DNA from: Antedon bifida
Taxonomy: Eukaryota; Echinodermata; Crinoidea; Comatulida; Antedonidae
Assembly: GCA_963402885.1 (NCBI GenBank)
Contig: OY727097.1
Location: 22,878,001-22,942,000 of the forward strand
DNA length: 64,000 nucleotides
Reading direction: 5' to 3'
Made by a program: the position numbers and the translations under genes. The notes under the pieces are model-generated. The model made no database searches. It had not been told where the DNA came from and was given only the letters and a program-made list of their open reading frames with translations. Numbering within the stretch: the first letter of the stretch is position 1; the number at the start of each line of letters is the position of its first letter. Below, piece by piece: positions 22,043 to 33,648 of this stretch.

Positions 22043-23979
22043 CTCGGGGTCAACAGTTAATTTTTTATTTTGTTTTATTTACAATGTTATCGTTAATGTT
22101 AATGCGATAGGATGGAATGTCAAACTGCCAGCATGCACCATGGCCCACCGAAATCATAATTTCCATGCATGTATGTGTCGGCGGAATATTTAAAAGTTAA
22201 CGACAACATGACATCACATGTGCAACTCCTCCAGAACCACCGTTCAAGAGATTTACCAACATTCTGATTAATATGTCACATCATGAGTATTAACTCAGAC
22301 ACACATCCTTTTGGGAGGTGGAATTGCAGAGCAGAAGCACTGCTGAATGAGCATGTATTCGTCAGGAAATTACTACCCCCTAAGACCAAATTACACAGAC
22401 GGTAGCGTAACGGTTAGACTTGCCCCCAAGTCTGTATTTATTGTCTTTTTTTTATTTATTTGTTTTTATTTCGATCGCGATTTTTGTCTGAAAATACAGA
22501 CTTGTGAAACACGTATAGAAATCGATTTGCAGACCGCAAACATCCGATACGAATGACGTAGGTTATCATACCGTATTTGGCTATATGGGGCGGGCGGTAT
22601 GTAAATATGGATTTCGAATCAACCAATGATCATTTTGTTTCAAAATGAAAAAGATCGAATGCGTATAGTGCTGAATGTACGTTCAAGACAACAACTGTTG
22701 AAATATAAAATCGTGTTGCCAAGTTGTTTTGTTTATTAATTGTTTAGTCCTGGCCTGGCCCTCCTTCGTAAGGCTACTCAACTCGTACGTATGACCTGCC
22801 AAATAAAACGCCAATAAGGTACATACCACCACCGACCGGCACACAACAGGGCTACACCACCACATAGAACAGGACAGGGTCTGGGTGGGAATTAAATCAA
22901 ATTATCTCCGCATAATAAATGATCCACATTCAATGTTTGATTTGCGGAGAAGCTAGCCTATCATGTCAAGACGAGTTTTCATGTTCTTGGGAAAAATCCC
23001 TTCAAATGTTTACCAGACTACTATTATATAGGCATATAAAATAATTTCTAGCCTTCAGAAACTTTCATCAATGTACCCAAAAGTATACATTGTCTAAACG
23101 TAACATAGCGCATGTCTTAGACGTTGAGGCTTTGACATTCTGAAATATGAATATTAAAACTGCGTACGAGTGAGTAGCCAATGGCATGCGGCTGAAACTA
23201 GTCAACTGGATAATTTATGCACCAAGAATTCTTGGAGTCAAACCGGGCGTGTTGGTGTTAATAAATGTTAATGAAATTTAACATTTTATCCTATTAATAA
23301 CATGTATTTTATACTAATTTATATCATAAAAACAATACTTAATTTACCGGGCGTAGAGTAGTACGCGGCAATGGTAAAGAATAGGCCGTTGAGTAACGAT
23401 TCGTTGATTTTTGGTGTTGCTGTGTTAGGCCTTTTTTGTGAACTAATTTAGCATGTTAGTAAATAATTGTCTGTAAAAGTGAATGTACACTAGTTTGTTA
23501 ATAAATATGTATTATAAAATAGTTTACAATTGCAAAATATATTATCATAATTCTATTTAATGTGACATGTATAATATCTATTAACTCAAGTCTTATTTAG
23601 TATGTATACATCCGCCCTTATGAGGGCGGGCATCACTCTCTGGAGCTCTCTGTTACAAATTTCTCATGCAAAAATCGCGGAATACTCATTCTTGTGATAT
23701 ATATTCTTTGTCCATGCCCAGACAGACGGCGTATCCAAACTCAAGTAATACACGTATGAAACGCCATATGTGCAAAAATATTTATATTTTTACTAATATT
23801 AAGACAAAGCTCTGTCGTCTGGAGCCCAGACTACGTAACGGTAAGAAAGATATAGAATTTACACACAACGCGGATGGGTTGTTCCCGTACAGAACAAGCT
23901 ACGTGGTTTTCCGCTTATACCGTTATCTTTACATTAACAATTTAATCTCGGCTATATTCAATCCAGAAAAAAGCATAGG
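22043..23979. repeat. Block C, non-coding duplicated segment (U1, with 362-bp deletion)
   Basis: Conserved in every complete unit, but no gene is supported. Landmarks: an AAGTCTGTATTT/AAATACAGACTT inverted pair near 22427-22505, an open minus-strand frame at 22683-22865 without recognisable features, and a CCGCCCTTATGAGGGCGG hairpin at 23622-23639 just before the LINE. Confidence 0.6.
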
Positions 23980-26900
23980 TCCAGAGTAAAAGCACTATCA
24001 CATCTTAATTTTGGCGTTCTAAATGCACGTTCACTGCGTAATAAGTGTGATTGTGGATCTAGTTGGTAGCTATAATCTAGATGTAGTGGCGGTGTCTGAA
24101 ACCTGGTTAAGGCAAGATGATGATCTTGTGATTGGAGATATAACTCCACTTGGATATCGTTTTGTGCATGTCCCTAGGGTAGAAAAAACAGGGGGTGGTG
24201 TTGGAATTCTGTCTAAGTCTAGCTTAGTTGTAAACATGAAAACTGATGTACATACATATGCATCATTTGAGGCTATACATGTGCAGATTACGTCTAACTC
24301 GAAATCTCTTCGTTTAGTTAACATATACCGACCACCAATCTTGTCTGTTACAAAATTCCTCAATGATTTTGAAAAAATGTTGTTTGACTATATTCTCTTT
24401 TCGGCTGAAATTGTCTTTTGTGGAGATTTTAATATCCATATGGATAATACTAAAAATGTGGCAGCAAATAGATTTAAAACAATGCTTAGATCGTTTGGTC
24501 TCCAGCAGCATATAAATGAACCCACACACTGTGGGCACTGCCTTGACCTTATAATCACTAGAGATGATCTACTGCTCCCGGATGTTAAGATACATCCTGG
24601 CCTGTCAGATCATTTTGCCATATTTTGCAAGTTTGATCTTAAACGGCCCACAACCCGTAAAACTGTAAGGAAAAGTCGCAACCTAAAACAAATTGATATT
24701 GAGAAATTCCAAAATGACATTCAAGCGTGTGTGTCTAATATAACCGATGTAAGTGTGATTCTTGAAGATAGTGTAGAAAACTATTCTCATCTCAGAGCTG
24801 TACTTGATTTACATGCGCCAGTTCAGAAAAAAACAATTAGGCAAAAGGAAGCTAACCGTGGTATACAGATGAAATTCGATCTGAAAGGAAATTACGTCGT
24901 CAACTTGAACGTAAGTGGATGAAATCAAAGCTTCTTAAGGATAGACAGGAATACTGTGACCAAAGATGTATTGTAAATGGACTGATTGAAAAGGCCAAGA
25001 CGCGGTATTACTCTAGTCTGGTTAGTGACTGCACAGGTGATCAAAAGACATTTTTTGATTTAGTAAATAAACTTTTACATCGTTCCAAGTCATCAGTCCT
25101 TCCTTCGTCTGTCTCAGATGAAGCTCTTGCTGAAAGATTTTCTGTTTTTTTTATAAATAAAATTAAATCAATTCGTGATTCACTAGAAAATGAAAATACT
25201 GCAGAAGTTACAACTGCTTCTGGTAAATGTATAAATATAAATAAATCTTATGATTTAACTAGGTCCATACAGCTTTCTCAGTTCGAACCTGCAAGTGAGG
25301 AGGAAATTCTAAATATTGTCAAAAATTCTCCCTCAAAATCGTGTGCACTTGACCCGGTACCAACTTCACTGATAAAGAAATGTACTTCTGCATTTATTCC
25401 ATTAATCACACATATTGTAAATAAGTCTCTTGAAAGTGGTTCTTTCCCAGAGTCTCTTAAAGTCACTCATGTTCGACCCACATTGAAAAAAATAGGTCTA
25501 GATCCATGAGATTCTGAAAAACTACAGACCTATCTCGAATCTTAGTTTTTTAGGAAAAATAATTGAGAAGGTTGTTTCTAAACGGATATTGTCGCATGTA
25601 CAAAACCATAGTCTACTTGATCTGTATCAATCTGCCTATAAAGTGCATCATAGTACTGAAACTGCATTACTTCGTGTAAATAACGATATCCTACGTGCAA
25701 TGGATGATGGAAAGCTAACTGCTCTAGTATTATTAGACTTAAGTGCAGCATTTGATACGGTTGACCATTCCGTGTTGTTAAATAGACTCAGTACGTATAT
25801 TGGTATTGAAGGAAAAGCACTTGATTGGTGTCGGTCATATTTGGAAAAAAGGCCTCAACACGTATGTATTGGTGATGATATCTCAACAGCTTCTTTTTTA
25901 AACTTTTCGGTACCACAAGGATCTGTTCTTGGGCCGCAATGGTTCACAATTTATTTACACCCAATACGGGATATCATTAGTAAATATGATCTGTACTATC
26001 ATGTTTACGCTGATGATACTCAGATTTATATTTCTTTTAAACCTACAATGACACACATTGACATTTCTTTGGAACTGCTCCAACATTGTATCCATGAATT
26101 GCGTGTCTGGATGAAAAACAACTTTCTTAAATTAAATGATGAAAAAACAGAATATATTCTCTTTGGATCAAAGCTGCAGTTGGAAAAACTGCCACCAAGT
26201 TTTATTTACATTGGTGAAACCAAAGAACTTATAACACAAGAATCTCCTGTTCGTCCGAAGCGCGTAACAATTTCGAAAGGCATTGTGGGATAGAATAGAG
26301 CTATGGGTGGCGCCATTGTGAGCCATGGAGTAGGGCGCCCGCATCAAATTAGAAAGTCAAAATCATAGAGGGGATCTGCTAATACTCTAGGGGGGGTCGA
26401 GTAATTGACTGAGGAGTAGGGCGCCCGCATCAAATTAGAAAGTCAAAACCATAGAGGGGATCTGCTAATACTCTATGGGGGTAGAGTAATTGACTTCCTA
26501 GTTTGGAGGGGGCGCTTCTCCATGCTGTGAAATGGCGTCGCCCAGTTTGACCTTTTAACCCTGTACTTCCGATACTGTGTTTTGAATGCAAATTGATAAC
26601 AGGAGATTCTTGTGTTATAAGTTCTTTGGTGAAACCCAAATAGACCCGGCTAGGCAGGTTAGAAATCTAGGGGTTGAAATGGATGCGGGTATGACTATGA
26701 TTTCTCATATCTCAAAAACTATTTCTACGTCGTCTTTTCACTTACGAAACATCCGAAGGATTCGAAAGTTTATTAATGAGGCAGCAGCTAAACAACTTGT
26801 TCATGCTTTTGTCACTTCACGACTGGATATGGGAAACTCATTGCTATATGGGCTACCACAAAAACAACTCCACAGGCTTCAGCTTATTCAAAATACAGCG

Positions 26901-27572
26901 GCACGAGTTGTTAAAAAACTACCAAGATATGCACACATATCAAATACCTTGGAAAATTTGCATTGGCTTCTTGTTAGGTACCGCATTGTTTTTAAAATAT
27001 TACTCTTTGTTTTTAAGTCTATTAATGGCATGGCTCCAGAATATATTTCTGACATGCTTAGGCTGTATGTTCCCAGACGGAATCTGCGTTCTAGTGACAC
27101 GCTGCTTCTACATCAACCTAAGTCTCACCACTCATGGGGGAGACAGAGCTTTCACCGTTACTGCTCCTCGTCTATGGAATGCTCTACCGAGCTCTATCAG
27201 ATTTTGCAAAACTGTTGATACTTTTAAAAAATTATTAAAAACACATTTATTCATTAAGGCATATGGAAATCATGAGGTTTCTTAAAGTTCTAGAATTGTA
27301 TAGTATACTTTTTCCTGACCAGCATTATCTTTGGGGTGCCTCTGTCTTGGTTGTTGTCTCTGAGCACCCGGTCGTCTGTGGCAAGGCAAATGTGTATCCT
27401 GTTCCTTTGTTTGGTCACCTAGGTAGGGGTCCGGGACCGCGACAGAACGAGAACGGATGGGGACCCTCCAAAGAAATTGCATTTTATTTGTCGGGCATTT
27501 GTATGATTTGTTTTATCTTTTTTTTTAATGCGCCTTGAGCACTCTTGAGTGGTATGTGCGCTATAAAAATCC

Positions 27573-27639
<67 letters not shown>
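23980..27639 (+). mobile_element. CR1/L2-like LINE, broken (U1)
   Basis: The endonuclease domain opens with NFGVLNARSLRNK and continues with SETWL, GGGVGI, NIYRPP, FCGDFNIH, LDLIIT and SDHFAIF. Reverse transcriptase shows LLDLSAAFDTVDH, PQGSVLGP and YADDTQIY. The C-terminal part ends APRLWNALPSSIR, and the 3' end is GCGCCTTGAGCACTCTTGAG then (ATT)n at 27576-27639, as in CR1/L2 elements. Frames shift near 24055, 24865, 25506 and 27135, and a MITE splits the RT C-terminal region at 26222. The true 5' end is not located. The element cannot make protein and is carried by the segment as a passenger. Confidence 0.88.
26222..26627. mobile_element. MITE with 9-bp target duplication inside the LINE (U1)
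   Basis: The ends AAAGAACTTATAACACAAG and CTTGTGTTATAAGTTCTTT begin a 30-bp perfect inverted repeat. GGTGAAACC flanks it at 26213-26221 and 26628-26636, and removing one copy restores the LINE reading IGETQIDPARQ. A 9-bp duplication fits Mutator-like elements. The interior holds two direct repeats of about 88 bp starting GGAGTAGGGCGCCCGCATC. Confidence 0.82.
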
Positions 27640-27640
<1 letters not shown>

Positions 27641-27906
27641 TGAAAATCTCATCAATTATTTATGATATTATGATAATTATTATTTTTTTATCAACTTGTT
27701 TTTTTTTTTGCATGTTCTATACGAAATTAAATTAAATTTTTTCTTTAAATTATTTTCTTCAGACCTACGCAGCTGTTCTGTTTGTCTCGATTCAAACCTT
27801 AGTTCATGATTTTATGAGCGAAACGTCTATTATGTAGATCATATAATCACACAGCTGGCTTTCAATTCAAAGTATGAATGCTGCCTCCTCAGTACATGCA
27901 ATCTGT

Positions 27907-28058
27907 CTTGAGAATCCCCTTCATCCAACACAGCAAAATAAAATCTCATCATCATTACATTTTTGTTTTCATGAACGTGAAGTCATGACAGACTTGCTAT
28001 CCACTCTCTGACAGAAGTCTACAGAATAAAAACTTGCTGAATCCTAGTCGTCGTCGTA
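27907..28058 (-). pseudogene. Decayed paralogue of the small gene (right edge of U1)
   Basis: On the minus strand, 27921-27941 reads ILFCCVG-stop, a diverged terminal exon, and 27971-28058 matches the end of exon 2: GTCTACAGAATAAAAACTTG corresponds to GTATCAACAGAATAAAAACTCG, and CTTCACGTTCA is kept. The donor after exon 2 is lost and the long intron between the two parts is reduced to a few tens of bases. The unit boundary cuts through this relic. Confidence 0.6.
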
Positions 28059-28239
28059 AGTATACTAATAATAATACATGGGATAACAAAAGTTATATTT
28101 CATTTCGTTTTATTTACTTTTATTTCAAACTACCAGCATGGCTATGCTAATAATCAAAGTCAATATTATCTTTTCCAAGCTCGATGTATCGAAGAGTAGG
28201 CCTAATTTAAGGTTAACAGCAAATTAAGTTAAGTCAAGT

Positions 28240-29664
28240 CAAATTGTTTTGGTTTGAATTTTTTTTATTTTTTTTTAAATTTTTATTACGAAGAACTGCA
28301 ATTACACGTAAGATCCACTCGGAACTTTCCTTCTGTTGGTTCCGGCTCAACATCTTGATTCATGTTTTCAGCTGAAAGACGTCATTAACTTCATTATATT
28401 AAGGCTATCAATGCCTACGCTACGTGTAATCCTGATTGCTTGGTTTGCATCTTTAGTGTGCTCTGTGCTTTATAGATTACTGCCTCGGTACGTATAAGAA
28501 ATGTGTCATAATTTTTTTGAAAAGTCTTGAGAATCTTCTATCAACCACCAAAGCAACAAAATAAACTCTTGATGCGTTGTAATACCCCACGTTCAAATTG
28601 TTTTGGTTTTAATTTTTTTTTTATTTTAATACGAAAAGAAGAACTGCAATTACACGTAAGATCCACTCGGAACTTTCCTTCTGTTGGTTCCGGCTTAACA
28701 TCTTGATTCATGTTTTCAGCTGAAAGACGTCATTAACTTCATTATATTAAGGCTATCAATGTCTACGCTACGTGTAATCCTGATTGATTGGTTTGATCTT
28801 CAGTGTGCTCTGTGCTTTATGGATTACTGCCTCGGTACGTATAAGAAATGTGTCATAATTGTTTTGAAAAAGTTTAGAATCTTCTAAAAAAATACATGTT
28901 TCAACCAACAAAGCAACAAAATAAACTCTTGATGCGTTGTAATATCCCACGTTCAAATTGTTTTGGTTTAAATTTTTTTTTTATTTTTAATACGAAAAGA
29001 AGAACTGCAATTACACGTAAGATCCACTCGGAACTTTCCTTCTGTTGGTTTCGGCTCAACATCTTGATTCATGTTTTCAGCTGAGAGACGTCATTAACTT
29101 CATTATATTAAGGCTACCAATGCCTACGCTACGTGTAATCCTGATTAATTGGTTTGCATCTTCAGTGTGCTCTGTGCTTTATGGATTACTGCCTCGGTAC
29201 GTATAAGAAATGTGTCATAATTGTTGTGAAAAGTCTTGAGAATCTTCTAAAAAAATACATGTTTCAACCAACAAAGCAACAAAGTAAACTCTTGATGCAT
29301 GCGTTGTAATACCCCACGTTCAAATTGTTTTGGTTTTAATTTTAATTTTTTTTAAATTTTAATACGAGAAGAAGAACTGCAATTACACGTAAGATCCACT
29401 CGGAACTTTCCTTCTGTTGGTTCCGGCTTAACATCTTGATTCATGTTTTCAGCTGAAAGACGTCATTAACTTCATTATATTAAGGCTATCAATGCCTACG
29501 CTACGTGTAATCCTTATTGATTGGTTTGATCTTCAGTGTCCTCTGTGCTTTAAGAAATGTGTCATAATTGTTTTGAAAAGTCTTGAGAATCTTCTAAAAA
29601 AATACATGTTTCAACCACCAAAGCAACAAAATAAACTCTTGATGCGTTGTAATACCCCGCGTTT
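28240..29664 (-). repeat. 3'-tail tandem array of the small gene (U2)
   Basis: Same four-unit layout as in U1. An altered T-run shortens the off-frame reading that starts MNQDV in the other units. Confidence 0.88.
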
Positions 29665-30822
29665 TTGTTTAATTTGCGAGCTCTCATCACCATCTTCTAT
29701 ATTAACAGCGTTCACTTCGTTCCTCTTAACCTCATTCTCTTTACTAACATTCTTCTTTTTTCTGAATAAGTTGCATCTCCTTTTCTTTTGCTTTTTCTGT
29801 GTTTTTGGAAGAACCACTGCAATATTACTTTCGATCACTTCTAACTCCTGTGTTTTTGGAAGAACCACTGGAATATTACTTTCGATCACTTCTAACTGTG
29901 GTAAGTCTTCAGTTGTGGCGACAGAACCATTTCGTCTTCGTACTCGGTTAAATTGGTAAATATCTAATTTGAAACCAACAAGGGAAGTCTAAATTATACA
30001 TATGTCTATACAGGCCTATATATTAATTTTGATATAAATATTAATTAAAATTTCACATTTTCGAATGTGAGTATTAATTTAGTGGGAAAGAAACATGCCA
30101 GTACTTGAGTGATGACCAGGAAAGAGTGACTCTTTCCTAGTGATAACATTTTATTTGAGACTCAGGAACTTTGACAAAATGTGTTTGTAACCAATATTAC
30201 AATGTATTTTTCGTATTTTATTAGGCCATATCCCTTTTTTAAAATGAAGAATTACCTGTGAACGTGAAGTCGTAGCATGATTGATATTCATATTCTGACA
30301 TTGAGGTATCAACAGAATAAAAACTCGCTGAATCATCATCATCTTCTTCTTCTTCTGACTGAATATCTGGAGTTTTCTTAGGAGATGTTTCTCTACAGTC
30401 GAGATAATGAGCTATGGAATCCGTCAGAGGGATTACAATTGCCGGAGCCTCCCACCAGTCTGCTTTATGATCTGATAATTCTATAATAACAAATATATAC
30501 AAACATGCAGTGTAGCAATAATGTGATTTTCTTATAATATTTTGTTTATTAATATTTATCTTGTAAGCCTAACCCTCCTTGTATACTAATTAATAATGTC
30601 TAAATATAATGACACTTAATTAATGTTATTTTTAAAATTAAAGTACATATCATAAAATTTATGAATTACATATTCCCATCCCTATCTATAATAGCGGAAG
30701 AATAACATTTTTTGTTCAATCAACTCTACCTCAACAGTGATCAAACAGGCGCCGTAAACTCGCAATGCAATATAGAATATTTAACTAAAAACAATACAAT
30801 TTTGCATACCTGTTTTCATCAT
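29611..30822 (-). CDS. Unrecognised small LFCCFGG protein (U2 copy)
   Basis: Exons 30810-30822, 30256-30480 and 29611-29963, open throughout, 196 aa. It differs from the U1 copy by Ala for Thr at residue 18 and Pro for His at residue 38. The upstream alternative acceptor AG of U1 is absent (TTTG instead of TTAG), which supports the common ATAG|AA acceptor for all copies. Confidence 0.7.
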
Positions 30823-30947
30823 TGTGAATTCAATGGAAGTTTTTCAGTTAATACAGTATAAATTCGTTAAAAACAACACTTTTGCGAGAGAAATCAGTTA
30901 AGTTTGCCTGCTATGCTATTATAATAGACTAAGTTTGTTTGCCAGGG

Positions 30948-30961
30948 CAACGAAACGATGA
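30948..30961 (-). promoter_or_regulatory. RFX-like X-box upstream of the small gene (U2)
   Basis: Identical to the U1 site (GTTGCC-CT-GGCAAA on the minus strand), about 125 bp upstream of the ATG. Confidence 0.45.
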
Positions 30962-31348
30962 CAACGAGACAGCGCGTGCGTACAAGGCGCATTTCCGATG
31001 TGACGTGTGCATATAATCGCATAAGATAACGCGCTTCCGTCTATATCGCATGATGATGATAATAATGCACGAACTCGAGGATTTGTATTACCTCACACCA
31101 GATCTGTAATAATACAGGGCCGTAGCCACCAGTACGGTTGGTAAGGTTTCAACCTGACCACTTTCCACAAAGAGGCCTTTGAAAACCCAGTGGCTTGAAC
31201 AGAGAATAATAGTTCCCTTTCCTTGATAAACCGCACCACTTCGTTTTTTGCGGGACATCGCTGTAATACATCATATTTATTAATATATATTTATTTTAAA
31301 GTTTACTAGCTAGAGACAATGAAACAATGCAATATAATAATAATAATA

Positions 31349-33648
31349 CTCGGGGTCAACAGTTAATTTTTTATTTTGTTTTATTTACAATGTTATCGTT
31401 AATGTTAATGCGATAGGATGGAATGTCAAACTGCCAGCATGCACCATGGCCCACCGAAATCATAATTTCCATGCATGTATGTGTCGGCGGAATATTTAAA
31501 AGTTAACGACAACATGACATCACATGTGCAACTCCTCCAGAACCACCGTTCAAGAGATTTACCAACATTCTGATTAATATGTCACATCATGAGTATTAAC
31601 TCAGACACACATCCTTTTGGGAGGTGGAATTGCAGAGCAGAAGCACTGCTGAATGAGCATGTATTCGTCAGGAAATTACTACCCCCTAAGACCAAATTAC
31701 ACAGACGGTAGCGTAACGGTTAGACTTGCCCCCAAGTCTGTATTTATTGTCTTTTTTTTTATTTATTTGTTTTTATTTCGATCGCGATTTTTGTCTGAAA
31801 ATACAGACTTGTGAAACACGTATAGAAATCGATTTGCAGACCGCAAACATCCGATACGAATGACGTAGGTTATCATACCGTATTTGGCTATATGGGGCGG
31901 GCGGTATGTAAATATGGATTTTGAATCAACCAATGATCATTTTGTTTCAAAATGAAAAAGATCGAATGCGTATAGTGCTGAATGTACGTTCAAGACAACA
32001 ACTGTTGAAATATAAAATCGTGTTGCCAAGTTGTTTTGTTTATTAATTGTTTAGTCCTGGCCTGGCCCTCCTTCGTAAGGCTACTCAACTCGTACGTATG
32101 ACCTGCCAAATAAAACGCCAATAAGGTACATACCACCACCGACCGGCACACAACAGGGCTACACCACCACATAGAACAGGACAGGGTCTGGGTGGGAATT
32201 AAATCAAATTATCTCCGCATAATAAATGATCCACATTCAATGTTTGATTTGCGGAGAAGCTAGCCTATCATGTCAAGACGAGTTTTCATGTTCTTGGGAA
32301 AAATCCCATCAAATGTTTACCAGACTACTATTATATAGGCATATAAAATAATTTCTAGCCTTCAGAAACTTTCATCAATGTACCCAAAAGTATACAATGT
32401 CTAAACGTAACATAGCGCATGTCTTAGACGTTGAGGCTTTGACATTCTGAAATATGAATATTAAAACTGCGTACGAGTGAGTAGCCAATGGCATGCGGCT
32501 GAAACTAGTCAACTGGATAATTTATGCACCAAGAATTCTTGGAGTCAAACCACGTGACTTGTGCGTGTTTCCCCAGACCATGGATTAAAGAATTCTTTAA
32601 TCCATGCCAAAGAATATATATCTCAAGAATGAGTAATCCGCGATTTTCCCTGTAACAGTAATATTGTCCATGTGGTAGGGCGCCGCCATAAGTGAGGATG
32701 TATCTGGGATGTATACAACTTTTTGTGACGGTTTCACTAATCAAAGGCTGGACCACCGGTAGTATTTTCATGTTAAAAAATGTTATCAACTACATGCCAA
32801 CATCATGTTAAATGCTGTTTGGATATTTAATTGTTCGTTTTAGGCAATTTATTTAGTAAAAACTTCCGTATAAACAGCTCGCTTTATCAACCGGGCGCTA
32901 CGATAGCGTGACCGGGCGTGTTGGTGTTAATAAATGTTAATGAAATTTAACATTTTATCCTATTAATAACATGTATTTTATACTAATTTATATCATAAAA
33001 ACAATACTTAATTTACCGGGCGTAGAGTAGTACGCGGCAATGGTAAAGAATAGGCCGTTGAGTAACGATTCGTTGATTTTTGGTGTTGCTGTGTTAGGCC
33101 TTTTTTGTGAACTAATTTAGCATGTTAGTAAATAATTGTCTGTAAAAGTGAATGTACACTAGTTTGTTAATAAATATGTATTATAAAATAGTTTACAATT
33201 GCAAAATATATTATCATAATTCTATTTAATGTGACATGTATAATATCTATTAACTCAAGTCTTATTTAGTATGTATACATCCGCCCTTATGAGGGCGGGC
33301 ATCACTCTCTGGAGCTCTCTGTTACAAATTTCTCATGCAAAAATCGCGGAATACTCATTCTTGTGATATATATTCTTTGTCCATGCCCAGACAGACGGCG
33401 TATCCAAACTCAAGTAATACACGTATGAAACGCCATATGTGCAAAAATATTTATATTTTTACTAATATTAAGACAAAGCTCTGTCGTCTGGAGCCCAGAC
33501 TACGTAACGGTAAGAAAGATATAGAATTTACACACAACGCGGATGGGTTGTTCCCGTACAGAACAAGCTACGTGGTTTTCCGCTTATACCGTTATCTTTA
33601 CATTAACAATTTAATCTCGGCTATATTCAATCCAGAAAAAAGCATAGG
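31349..33648. repeat. Block C (U2, full length)
   Basis: Contains the 362 bp missing from U1, including a perfect 28-bp palindrome at 32579-32606 centred on GAATTC. The segment about 32600-32650 (AAAGAATATATATCTCAAG) recurs inverted near 33335-33395, so block C holds a long imperfect inverted repeat whose right arm lies just before the LINE. No gene is supported. Confidence 0.6.

Larger units (their letters stand above)
16204..28054. repeat. Segmental tandem unit U1 (long form)
   Basis: First unit of the array, about 11.85 kb. Order: 3'-tail array, small gene, block B, block C, LINE, paralogue remnant. It starts at CGTAAGTA, an 8-mer also present at every later unit junction. Compared with the others it lacks 362 bp in block C, between GTCAAACC and GGGCGTGTTGG near 23250, and has private substitutions in the small-gene block. 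Confidence 0.9.

Noticed and set aside
22395-22440. Box A-like TAGCGTAACGGTTAGAC in block C, suggesting a tRNA gene
   Set aside because: No box B at proper spacing and no cloverleaf stems.
22683-22865. 60-codon open frame in block C, present in all four units
   Set aside because: Conservation only reflects the recent duplication. There is no domain, splice context or coding signal.
23666-23989. Open frame just before the LINE endonuclease, possibly a LINE ORF1
   Set aside because: No zinc knuckle, coiled coil or other ORF1 mark could be seen, and it overlaps the block C inverted arm.
32505-32789. 94-codon minus-strand frame in block C of U2-U4
   Set aside because: It covers the palindrome and inverted arms, is deleted in U1, and shows no protein features.
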